From Candidatus Ruthenibacterium merdavium (GTDB lineage: Bacteria > Bacillota > Clostridia > Oscillospirales > Ruminococcaceae): a stretch of 64,000 nt of DNA. The translations under genes were made by a program, and so were the position numbers. The DNA lies in the NCBI GenBank assembly GCA_019119935.1, contig DWWA01000027.1, positions 1-64,000 of the forward strand. Reading direction: 5' to 3'. Shown in pieces: positions 8,919 through 16,221 of this stretch. The first letter of the stretch is position 1; every line of letters begins with the position of its first letter. The notes beneath the pieces are model-generated. The model saw only the letters and a program-made list of their open reading frames with translations, did not search any database and was not told where the DNA came from.

Positions 8919-8924
8919 AACAAA

Positions 8925-8986
8925 GCAAAACCGCAAAGAAATTGTCTTGCTTTTCAAAAAGCTGACAATCTGCTTTGCGGTTTTGC
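8925..8986 (-). terminator. Long hairpin terminator
   Basis: GCAAAACCGCAAAG...ATTGTC pairs with GACAAT...CTTTGCGGTTTTGC over about 20 bp with an internal mismatch. It lies 62 bp past the stop of the PLP enzyme gene (minus strand) and has T-rich flanks on that side, so it most likely ends that transcript; it may also work for the remnant on the plus strand. Confidence 0.7.
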
Positions 8987-9047
8987 CGTGTGTCCCTCTT
9001 ATTTGTGTACTTTCAGCGGTTCCGTTTCAAACGCTGAGAGGAAAAGT

Positions 9048-10187
9048 TTACAAACGCTCTAATGCCTGAGCAATATCTTCGATCAGACTTTGGGCATCTT
9101 CCAACCCAACCGACATGCGAATCAGCCCGTCGGGCACGCCTTCAAAGCGTGTTACCTCCGCCAGGCTCGTAATTCCCGGCGTATTAACCACACTTTCAAA
9201 TCCGCCCCAGCTCGGCCCCTCTTGGAAAATCTCTAAGTTTTTCACAAACTGCATGGAGCGCTCTTTGTCCGCGTTTAAAACAAAGCTTATCAAACCGCTG
9301 AACCCCCGCATTTGATGCTTTGCCAATTCGTGTTCCTCGTGTGACTCCAAACCGGGATAGTAAACACGCCGAACCTTTGGGTGGGCTTGGAAAAAACGGG
9401 CAACTTGCTGTGCGTTGCGGCTGTGACGCTCCATTCGCACCTCCAATGTGCGCAAGCTTCGAATCAGGAGCCATGCTGCAAAGGGGTCTATGCAGGCCCC
9501 CCAGTGCGCTCGCTCGTTCACGCGCAGAGCGTCCATTTTTTCCTTTGAGCCTGCAACAACCCCCGCGATTACGTCGCTGTGTCCTCCCAAATACTTTGTA
9601 GCGGAATGAATGGTATAATCGACCCCTAAATCCAGCGGGTTTTGGTAGAGCGGCGTTGCCCAAGTATTATCCATGGCAGTTGCAATCCCCCGCTCCTTTG
9701 CAAAAGCGCCAATTTCCCGAATGGGAAGAATTTTAAAAATATTGGACGAAGGCGATTCAAAGTAAATCAGCTTTGTGTTTGGCTTCACAGCCTTTTCCAG
9801 CTCTTCGCGGCTGAAATTCTCTAAAAAGTCTGATTCGACGCCGAATTTGCTCATTTCATTTTGCAAAAATTCTGTTACGGGATAATATGCGCTGCGCAGG
9901 GAAATCACATGATCGCCGCTTTGCAGCAGCGAAGAAATGGTTGCTGTAATCGCACCAATGCCGGACGAAAACACCCTCGCCGCCTGCGCATGTTCTAAGG
10001 CAGCAAGTTTTTCTTCTAAAATTTCGATTGTCGGGTTGGCAACGCGCGAATAAGCATAGCCGTGGTTTTGCCGTTTGCACGTAAAGAGTGAATTTTGAAA
10101 CAAGGGCGGAACAATGGCGCCAAGATAGCGGTCATACTCATCGCCCAAGTGCGCACAAATATCGGAAGGTTTTTCTGTGTGATTCAT
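9048..10187 (-). CDS. Trans-sulfuration PLP enzyme (cystathionine gamma-synthase/lyase, methionine gamma-lyase family)
   Basis: 379 aa. The Cys/Met metabolism PLP family is shown by YSRVANPTIEILEEKLAALE near residue 45, SSGIGAITA (phosphate-binding loop), AMDNTWATP with the PLP-ring Asp, and SATKYLGGHSD, whose Lys is the Schiff-base residue, near 198. These enzymes make or split cystathionine, or release methanethiol from methionine; sequence alone does not tell which. The start at 10187 is set by AAGGAGA; the open frame runs 228 bp further upstream but through non-coding and SIS-fragment DNA. The nearest upstream gene pieces are broken, so its promoter may have changed. Confidence 0.88.
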   Translation of the reverse strand: MNHTEKPSDICAHLGDEYDRYLGAIVPPLFQNSLFTCKRQNHGYAYSRVANPTIEILEEKLAALEHAQAARVFSSGIGAITATISSLLQSGDHVISLRSAYYPVTEFLQNEMSKFGVESDFLENFSREELEKAVKPNTKLIYFESPSSNIFKILPIREIGAFAKERGIATAMDNTWATPLYQNPLDLGVDYTIHSATKYLGGHSDVIAGVVAGSKEKMDALRVNERAHWGACIDPFAAWLLIRSLRTLEVRMERHSRNAQQVARFFQAHPKVRRVYYPGLESHEEHELAKHQMRGFSGLISFVLNADKERSMQFVKNLEIFQEGPSWGGFESVVNTPGITSLAEVTRFEGVPDGLIRMSVGLEDAQSLIEDIAQALERL

Positions 10188-10278
10188 AACAACATCTCCT
10201 TTTGCGTTGTCACAACACGCCGAAAAGCCGCACCTTCTCGAAAAACGATTGGATGCGGCCTTTGACAGCGCAATTTTT

Positions 10279-10490
10279 TTACAATGCGCGCACCTTGTTT
10301 TTAAAGCGGTCGATAAACTGCTGGTTCCACTCATCGCCGCCCGGCGCATTTCCGCTGCGCCATACCGGCGGATTGATGCCGGAATCCACCAACAGGTTGA
10401 TGGCTTCCACAACAATGCAGTTCAGTACATAGGCGTTTGCATAGGTGCTGACCGCGCCGATTTTTTGTTCAAACCCGGGAAGCTCCAAAA
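10279..10490 (-). pseudogene. C-terminal fragment of a SIS-domain sugar isomerase (UPF0309-like)
   Basis: About 70 residues remain: GFEQKIGAVSTYANAYVLN, then NPPVWRSGNAPGGDEWN, then FIDRFKNKVRAL. This matches the tail of SIS-domain phosphosugar proteins of the UPF0309 type, which end in a PPVF.SANVDGGDEYN-like motif. The N-terminal three quarters, including the sugar-phosphate site, are missing. The fragment begins exactly where the IS-end hairpin stops, so the rest was lost by deletion, or belongs to another contig. It lies 92 bp upstream of the PLP enzyme and was probably in one operon with it. Confidence 0.6.
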
Positions 10491-10551
10491 TGAACTGCAC
10501 CCCATTTGTTATTCAGTACATCATACTGTCTAACAAATGGAGTGCAGTTCA
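10491..10551. mobile_element. Collapsed insertion sequence: two IS3/IS150-like ends back to back
   Basis: A 61-bp inverted repeat with 28-nt arms (three mismatches) and a 5-nt loop (CATCA). The outer ends start TGAACTGCACCCCATTTG and end with its complement, which is the look of terminal repeats of the IS150 group of the IS3 family (TG...CA ends, TGTACTG/TGAACTG-like). No transposase lies between. The bases flanking the two ends differ (TTC against TTT on the minus strand), so there is no clean target duplication. It separates fragments of two unrelated genes. Confidence 0.6.
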
Positions 10552-11154
10552 GAATCACCGTACATGCCTGTTTTTTCTTGAATCTGCTTGAGTGCCGTGT
10601 GGTAATCATCCCATGTCCAGTCCATTGTCGGCTTGTCAAGACCGGCCTGCTCAAATACAGCAGGGTCATAGAGCATGCACTGTGCCGAGTTGCCCATCGT
10701 CAGGCCGTATGTTTTTCCGTCGATGGCGCCCAGTGTTTTGGAAACATCGTCCCACTTGCTTAAATCAATCACTCCGCTTTCGATATACGGGTTCAAATCG
10801 AGCAGCTGATCATTTTCCGCATGGGAAAGAATGTAAGCAACAGAATTTTGGAAAACGTCCGGTGCATTGCCCGCTGCCATCATCGAGGTAATCTTGTCCC
10901 AATAAGTGTCGAATCCGCCGTACTCGTATTCCACGATAATGTCGGGGTTCTGCTCCATAAACATTTCAATCATCTGAATGGTTTGGTCGTGACGTGTCTG
11001 AGAACCCCACCACATAAAGCGAATGGTGACAGGCTCTCCTTCTGCGCCGCCTGCTGAAGTACCGGATGCGGCCGGCGCGGAAGCGCAGCCCGTTAACAAC
11101 AAACTAAAAGCCAATCCAAAAGCAGTAATCGCGTTTTTTTATCTTTTTCATCAT
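10552..11154 (-). pseudogene. N-terminal part of a sugar ABC transporter binding lipoprotein
   Basis: The fragment has a signal peptide with lipobox (SLLLTGCAS) and then the start of a family 1 extracellular solute-binding protein: TIRFMWWGSQTRHDQTIQ, MFMEQNPDIIVEYEYGG, YWDKITSMMAAGNAPDV. It stops after about 195 residues at the IS-end hairpin; full-length members have about 420-450. A second lesion sits at the 5' end: ATG 11154 or 11151, with AAAGGGA upstream, begins MKKIKK, but a run of 7 A (11134-11140 as T on the plus strand) puts the rest out of frame; one more A would join start and signal peptide. It follows the amidohydrolase in the same operon. Confidence 0.75.
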
Positions 11155-11216
11155 TGTCATCCCTTTCTTTTTTTCCCTTGAATCACTTGGCACAATCTGC
11201 ATGAAAACACTCCCTT

Positions 11217-12107
11217 TTATGGTGTTCCCTCCTTCCTGAGAAGGCTGCATGCGTTCTGTGCAAAAATCTTTTGATAAACGGGTTGCGATAAGTTCAGGCT
11301 TTCCAAAAATTCTTTATGTTCATTGCCGAAGCAATCTCTCGCAAAAACAACTCGGTCTTGGAACTCATCTAAAAACTCTTTTGCAAAGGAAGGATCTCGC
11401 TGCAGTGCATTTCTGCCGGAGCGTGCAGAAATATCGCAATACAAGTTCGGATAACGCCGAAGCAGCTGCGGAATTCGTCCGCCCGGAAGTACCGGTCCGT
11501 CGGGATAGTAAACGTTTTCTCCCTTAGAATCTCCGGAAATTGTGCTCCAAAATCCCAAAGCATGCCCTAAAAACTTCGTATCGGGACATTTTTGCAGCAG
11601 GCGTTCGAGCGTATCCATGTCACCGCCGTACCAGTAGCTTCTGCGCGGATATTTCCGCCCGGTGGAAATCGGGTTTTCAAAGTGGAGCGTTACGGGCAGC
11701 TTCTTTTCGCCGCAGAACCGAAAATACTCTACTGCGTCGGGATTGTCATAAATCATACGAACTTTGATTTCCCCGCAAACTTGGATATCATACAGCGCAA
11801 TGGCCGCCTCCAAATTATCAATGGCATCCGGCCGGCGCGGGTCGGGCGCATATCCCACGATAAAGCGGTCGGGATACTTTTCTTTGAAAGCCAAACACCT
11901 CCAAAGGGGGATCGGGCCTTCGCCGGTGCGGTAGGGGCCTTCATTGAGCAGGTTGAACTGCGCCGGATCCACCTCGTTTTCAGGGGTGTCCCATGTCAAC
12001 AGCCAACAACGGTCAATGCCCCAGCGATCCATCTCCGCTACAAACTTATCCGCACTGTATCCATACCAATCGGGATGATTATGTGCATCAATTACTTGAT
12101 ATCGCAT
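11217..12107 (-). CDS. Amidohydrolase family 2 metal-dependent hydrolase
   Basis: 296 aa, a TIM-barrel hydrolase. Metal-ligand motifs are visible: DAHNHPD at residues 7-13, a central Lys/His strand (GEIKVRMI and VTLHFENP), FLGHALGFW near 186 and a C-terminal FARDCFGNEH with the catalytic Asp. Members hydrolyse or decarboxylate small cyclic or sugar-derived acids; the substrate here is unknown. Its start overlaps the end of the LacI gene by 16 bp, and a broken sugar-binding lipoprotein follows, so it belongs to the GH20-lacI carbohydrate operon. Confidence 0.8.
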   Translation of the reverse strand: MRYQVIDAHNHPDWYGYSADKFVAEMDRWGIDRCWLLTWDTPENEVDPAQFNLLNEGPYRTGEGPIPLWRCLAFKEKYPDRFIVGYAPDPRRPDAIDNLEAAIALYDIQVCGEIKVRMIYDNPDAVEYFRFCGEKKLPVTLHFENPISTGRKYPRRSYWYGGDMDTLERLLQKCPDTKFLGHALGFWSTISGDSKGENVYYPDGPVLPGGRIPQLLRRYPNLYCDISARSGRNALQRDPSFAKEFLDEFQDRVVFARDCFGNEHKEFLESLNLSQPVYQKIFAQNACSLLRKEGTP

Positions 12108-13143
12108 ACTGAATTCCTCACAATCATTCTAGGCTGCATCATCACCGCTTTTTGTGATGTCGTGTTATTCTCGATTTTATCAATCAATGTAATCGCCGCC
12201 TCTCTTCCCATGTCATAAGACGGCTGCTTTACCGTTGTGAGCGAGGGGTTTGCCATCGATGCAAAGGCGATGTCGTCAAACCCTGCCACGGATACATCTT
12301 CAGGAACAGCCTTGCCTTTTTTGCTGAAGGCATTCATTGCACCCAAAGCAACCAGGTCGTTCATCGCGACAACTGCGGTAAGACCTTTCATCTGCATAAA
12401 CTGTTCTGCCAGGTGTTCGCCTCCTGAAAATTCTGTCATTGTATCAACATTTTCATCTTTCAGGTCTGCAATAAATAAATGTTCCGACGGAAAATCAATA
12501 TTCGCCTCCTTCAACCCTGCGCAAAAGCCTTCATAACGGTCTTTGCGGCTTTTTCTGTCAAAGGGCAGCGCAAAAAAGGCAATGGAACGATGCCCCAAAT
12601 CGACAAGATACGAAGCCGCCAGCTTTCCCGCTTGGAAAAAATCGTATGTAATGCTGTCAAACGCACCGCTCTGAACCGGCTGGCCAAAAAATACGGTTGC
12701 GATGCCCCCTTGCTGAACTTTTTCCATCAAATGGGCTCCTTGATCCAGCGTTGACACAATTAAGCCGTCCATTCGCATTTTCAAAAAGAAATCCAAGTGC
12801 TGCGATTCTTTTTTCGACTCATTATTGGAGCTGCAAAAAAACGGCATATACCCGCGTTCATAGCATGCGTGCTCAATTCCGCTCACCACTTCCGCATAAT
12901 AAGAATTCAAAAGCGAGGGAACCACTACCCCAATTTCATGCCTGCGGCCGTTTTTCGGGCTTTGCTCAGTCCGTTGGGCATATATTTCAGCTCTTTTGCC
13001 GCTTCTAAGATGCGCTTTCTCGTCATTTCACTAACGGGATAATCCGTATTGTTCAGCACCCTTGAAACGGTTGCGATGGAGGCATCTGCCAATCTGGCCA
13101 CATCTTTAATCGTGCTGTTGGATTTTTTACGCACTCTATTCAC
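12092..13143 (-). pseudogene. LacI-family regulator split by a one-base frameshift
   Basis: Residues 1-60 hold the LacI headpiece (STIKDVARLADASIATVSRVLN, then ILEAAKELKYMPN). Reading then shifts and stops at 12925 after KARKTAAG. Immediately after, in another frame, the full effector domain continues (VPSLLNSYYAEVVSGIEHA ... VAVVAMNDLVALG ... VSVAGFDDI ... LTTVKQP). One extra A in the run of 5 at 12951-12955 would restore KARKNGRRHEIGVVVPSLL, the normal hinge. So the gene is complete apart from a one-base deletion in a homopolymer. ATG 13143 overlaps the GH20 stop (ATGA). It probably represses its own operon through the site at 14409-14420. Confidence 0.85.
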
Positions 13144-14387
13144 TCCTTTTGGGATAAATATCCTTCTGCCTGCTTGAGCAGCAGTTCTTCTACAAGAAAC
13201 CTAGAGCGCATGTACTGCTGAATCGAATAATCCGACAAAAACGGCGCCAACACTCGTTTCATTTCCGGCTCAACTTGCTGCAAAGTATTTTTTACTTCAA
13301 GATATTTATTTTCTAATGAGCCGCGTTCGTCCGAAGAGCTGAAAAACTCTTGGCGATATAAAACAACGGTCAGCGGGAAATAACGCATTGTCGCCAGTTC
13401 TTCCTCGGTCGCATGTTCAAACATGTCATGCCAAAGAAGCGGTGTTTTTCCCTGCTCTGCCGCGGCTTCAATCACTTGGTTCACAAATTCGATAAACAGC
13501 TGCACCCTGCTTTTTCCGCTTTCGGCACACTGCTTACAAGTGCCTAAGCTCCACACTTCATCACATCCAATGTGAATATAGTGGGATTCCGGGTGCCTTT
13601 TCGCCATGTTTTGAACAAGCGCCCTTGCAACTTCGGCCGCCTGCGCTTTACACGGACACATTTCGCCCACAGCCGACGGCGTTTCCCGAAGAGAGGAAAA
13701 GCGCGGATCTTTCAAAACATATTCCAAATGGCCAAAAGTTTGCCGCAAAGGAATTAACTCTAAAAACCAAAGGGCGCAGCGCTCTTTCATCTGTTCAAAC
13801 TGCTGGGGCGAAAAACTGAACGTTTGATTTTCAATACAAAACGGTTCTCCGATTCTCAGCTTGTCCTCATATTCCACTACAATTGCGTTCAGCTTACAGC
13901 CTGCAATCACAGGAATATTTGCCAGCAGCTTTTCAAAAAGCGGATGAATGGAACGCAGATCCCAATAATCACAGCGAACCTTTACACTTGCATAATCGAA
14001 AATGCTCACTGCCGGAAGACGGCAGCCGTACTGCTCTCTCATACGCTCTAGGGTTATTATACCGTAAAACAGCCCCTGAGGAGAAGCCGCTGAAATTAAA
14101 ATTCCCTGCGCATTGACATCCAAGCGGTACGCATCGATATATTGTTGGCATTTTTCAAAGCTATTTTTCTGAATTTGCTCCTCGCCGCCGCCAAAGACAA
14201 GATGAAATCCATGATAAACGTTTTCTTTTTCAATCAACGCACTGCAAAGTCTTTTTGCATGATACGTCAACCTTTTATCCCTGTTTTGCAGAAAGAGTTG
14301 GGCTTCATGATTGAAAAATGCAGAAACATCAATTATATTTCCATAAAAATCCATCTGCTTGGGCTGCGGAACGATTGTGAGCTTCAT
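13140..14387 (-). CDS. GH20-like glycoside hydrolase (beta-hexosaminidase family)
   Basis: 415 aa without signal peptide, so cytoplasmic. The N-terminal 120 residues look like the alpha/beta domain that precedes GH20 barrels (LDVNAQGILISAASPQGLFYGIITL). The barrel carries HIGCDEVWSLG, where the Asp276-Glu277 pair is the GH20 catalytic couple, and LLWHDMFEHATEEEL, like the W-(D)-DMF strand of HexD-type enzymes. These remove terminal GlcNAc, GalNAc or GlcN. Related proteins run to about 500 residues or more; here the part after VVLYRQ jumps quickly to a helical tail, so an internal deletion of barrel strands is possible and activity is uncertain. First gene of the operon with lacI and amidohydrolase; SD GAGGGA. 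Confidence 0.7.
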   Translation of the reverse strand: MKLTIVPQPKQMDFYGNIIDVSAFFNHEAQLFLQNRDKRLTYHAKRLCSALIEKENVYHGFHLVFGGGEEQIQKNSFEKCQQYIDAYRLDVNAQGILISAASPQGLFYGIITLERMREQYGCRLPAVSIFDYASVKVRCDYWDLRSIHPLFEKLLANIPVIAGCKLNAIVVEYEDKLRIGEPFCIENQTFSFSPQQFEQMKERCALWFLELIPLRQTFGHLEYVLKDPRFSSLRETPSAVGEMCPCKAQAAEVARALVQNMAKRHPESHYIHIGCDEVWSLGTCKQCAESGKSRVQLFIEFVNQVIEAAAEQGKTPLLWHDMFEHATEEELATMRYFPLTVVLYRQEFFSSSDERGSLENKYLEVKNTLQQVEPEMKRVLAPFLSDYSIQQYMRSRFLVEELLLKQAEGYLSQKE

Positions 14388-14408
14388 ATTCCCTCACCAC
14401 CTTTTACA

Positions 14409-14461
14409 GATAACGTTTTCTATCCGTTGCCCCAGTATAGCACTTTGCGTTTCAGTGTCAA
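14409..14461 (-). promoter_or_regulatory. Promoter and LacI-type operator of the GH20-lacI operon
   Basis: On the minus strand: -35 TTGACA (14461-14456), 16-bp spacer, -10 TATACT (14439-14434), then GAAAACGTTATC (14420-14409) in the early transcribed region. The last is a near-palindrome centred on AACGTT, the usual core of LacI-family operators. It suits autoregulation by the LacI protein encoded in the operon. The promoter is clear; the operator is inferred. Confidence 0.65.
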
Positions 14462-14799
14462 GCTCTTTTCACAGAATTAGTGCAACTCGAAAAATTCTTT
14501 TGTTTAAGTTGACAAAACTGCTTTTTTCTTGATTTTTCGCCTTAAATTCACAGCAAAAAACGCAGAAAATTCCGTTTTGCCCCGTAAAAGCAAACAGAAT
14601 TTCTGCGTTTTTTCTCTCAACTAATATTTTACGCGTTTTGGAAAAGGCAAGAATACAACAACTTTTTTGCACACAAGAGCCTTTCGCAAGAAAAGTAAGA
14701 AAAGATTTTCTGAATTGCCCGTCTTTATTCTTCCTCAAACGTCACTTCTTACAGAAAAAGCACTTTATCTTTTCAGAAAACACAGACACGAAATAAGGT
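14462..14799. other. Intergenic stretch between the two regulators' operons
   Basis: Holds the terminator described next and otherwise AT-rich sequence. The open frames here lack ribosome sites and are not believed to code. Confidence 0.4.
14555..14613 (-). terminator. Bidirectional-looking terminator after the second LacI gene
   Basis: AAAAAACGCAGAAAATTC pairs with GAATTTCTGCGTTTTTT around a loop of about 20 nt. Both flanks carry T/A runs, so it could stop transcripts from either side; the likely user is the LacI gene ending at 14800. Confidence 0.7.
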
Positions 14800-15809
14800 T
14801 CAGCGGTTTTTCACTGATTCCCGGAAGAGCATTTCCCCTCTTACAAGATGAATCTCTCCCTTGCTTCGATAACCGGGCTTCATGTTTTCCATCATGCAGT
14901 CAGCGGCTTTTTGCGCCATGTCATCCACATGAACCGCAACTGTACTTAACGGCGGCTGCGTCATTGTGGCAAAAACATCGTCGTCAAAACTCACAATGGA
15001 CAAATCTTCCGGAACACGAATACCTCTGCGCGCAAGCTGGCGCATCAAGCGATAAGCCGTTTCATCACAGTTGCAGACAAACGCCTGCGGCAGTTTTTCG
15101 GGAAGCTGCATTTCAATCGGCTCATTATCCGGCGTGCGGTCGAGAATCATCCATTCCTCGCGCACGGGAATTTTCCACTGGAGGAGTGCACGCTGATATC
15201 CTAAAAAGCGGTCGTTAATACTTTGTGTGACCATAAGCGAACCCACAAAGCCGATTTCTCGATGCCCACATTCTAAGAGATGACAGGTGGCATCGTACAT
15301 ATTGTAAAAATTCTCCATCAGCACACAGTCGTGACTTCTGGTTTCATCGTAATAATCTACAAAAATACGCGGTGTCTTGGTGTTTTTCACCATTTCCACA
15401 AAGGCAGGGTCTAAACTGCCCAGCAGGATTACGCCGTCAAAAGGCGTTTCCTCCAACAGCACGCGCTGAGCAGAATAGTTTTTCTGACGCGCCACATTGA
15501 CGAGCGTCGCAATCGCGCCCCTCTCCAGCAATGCATCCGCAATGCGCTGATAAATTTTAACATAAAAATAGCTTCGCGAGGTTTCGTCAAAAAACTTACT
15601 GTCGCAAAATACGGCTACTTTTTTAACATGCTTGTCTTTGCCCGAATGTGAATGCGAAAGCTGATACCCGCACGTCCGTGCTTCCCCACGTATTTTTTCC
15701 CTCAGTTCGGCACCGACACCTTCTTTTCCATTCAGCGCCTTCGACACAGTCACTTTGCTTACGCCTAATCGGTCTGCAATTTCCTGCATCGTCACCTTTT
15801 TTTATTCAT
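14800..15809 (-). CDS. LacI-family transcriptional regulator, start codon frameshifted
   Basis: The frame from 15795 encodes 331 aa: HTH headpiece MQEIADRLGVSKVTVSKALNG, then a periplasmic-binding-like effector domain (VAVFCDSKFFDETSRSYFYVKIY, FDGVILLGSLD, LSIVSFDDDVFATM, VAVHVDDMAQKA). The expected start is ATG 15809 (AGAGGA upstream) giving MNKK, but a run of 7 A (T at 15797-15803) is one short of linking it in frame to KVTMQEI. As written, translation would have to start at the internal ACG/ATG near 15795-15790, which removes only a few residues, so function may survive. It probably controls sugar genes nearby; the ligand is unknown. Confidence 0.82.
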
Positions 15810-16221
15810 ATCACGTATCCTCTTTTAACACAACCGGGCAACGTTCCACTCGGCGGCGCTTGGCTTTCCTTCTCTGAATACCGCCGAATGCCGTTGCTGT
15901 ATCCTATGATCCAGCCGGGAAAACAAATTGCGATGTGTATAAATTTCTTAATGCATTTCTGAAAATAATGAAATTTCGCCGTTTTTTCAAAAAAGCGAAC
16001 GGCTGCAAGGCAAAAGCGTACAATCCTCTTTTTGCGGATTGCAAGCATTTTGCCCGGCAGACGTACTCTTTATAGAAAATCATTCTGTTGATGTTTTAGT
16101 CGGCGTTTGGTTCTCAGCATCTGCCCTGAGTGACAGCTCCCGCCAAACATCTTGCAGAGCATTGTGCTTGTCACAACATTTTCGGCGGGCTTTGCCGACG
16201 CGTCATCATAACTGCTTAGCT
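15810..16221. other. 412-bp intergenic region, no gene recognised
   Basis: Lies between the end of the 1175-aa gene and the LacI gene. Open frames are short and lack ribosome sites. No strong terminator and no convincing sigma-A promoter were found. It may be a decayed gene remnant. Confidence 0.35.

Noticed and set aside
10188..10415. N-terminal extension of the PLP enzyme
   Set aside because: The extra 76 codons overlap the SIS fragment in another frame; AAGGAGA sits before the downstream ATG.
10279..10490. Reading the fragment as the C-terminus of the sugar-binding lipoprotein
   Set aside because: Its PPVW.SGNAPGGDE(W/Y)N motif is that of SIS/UPF0309 proteins, so the two pieces belong to different genes.
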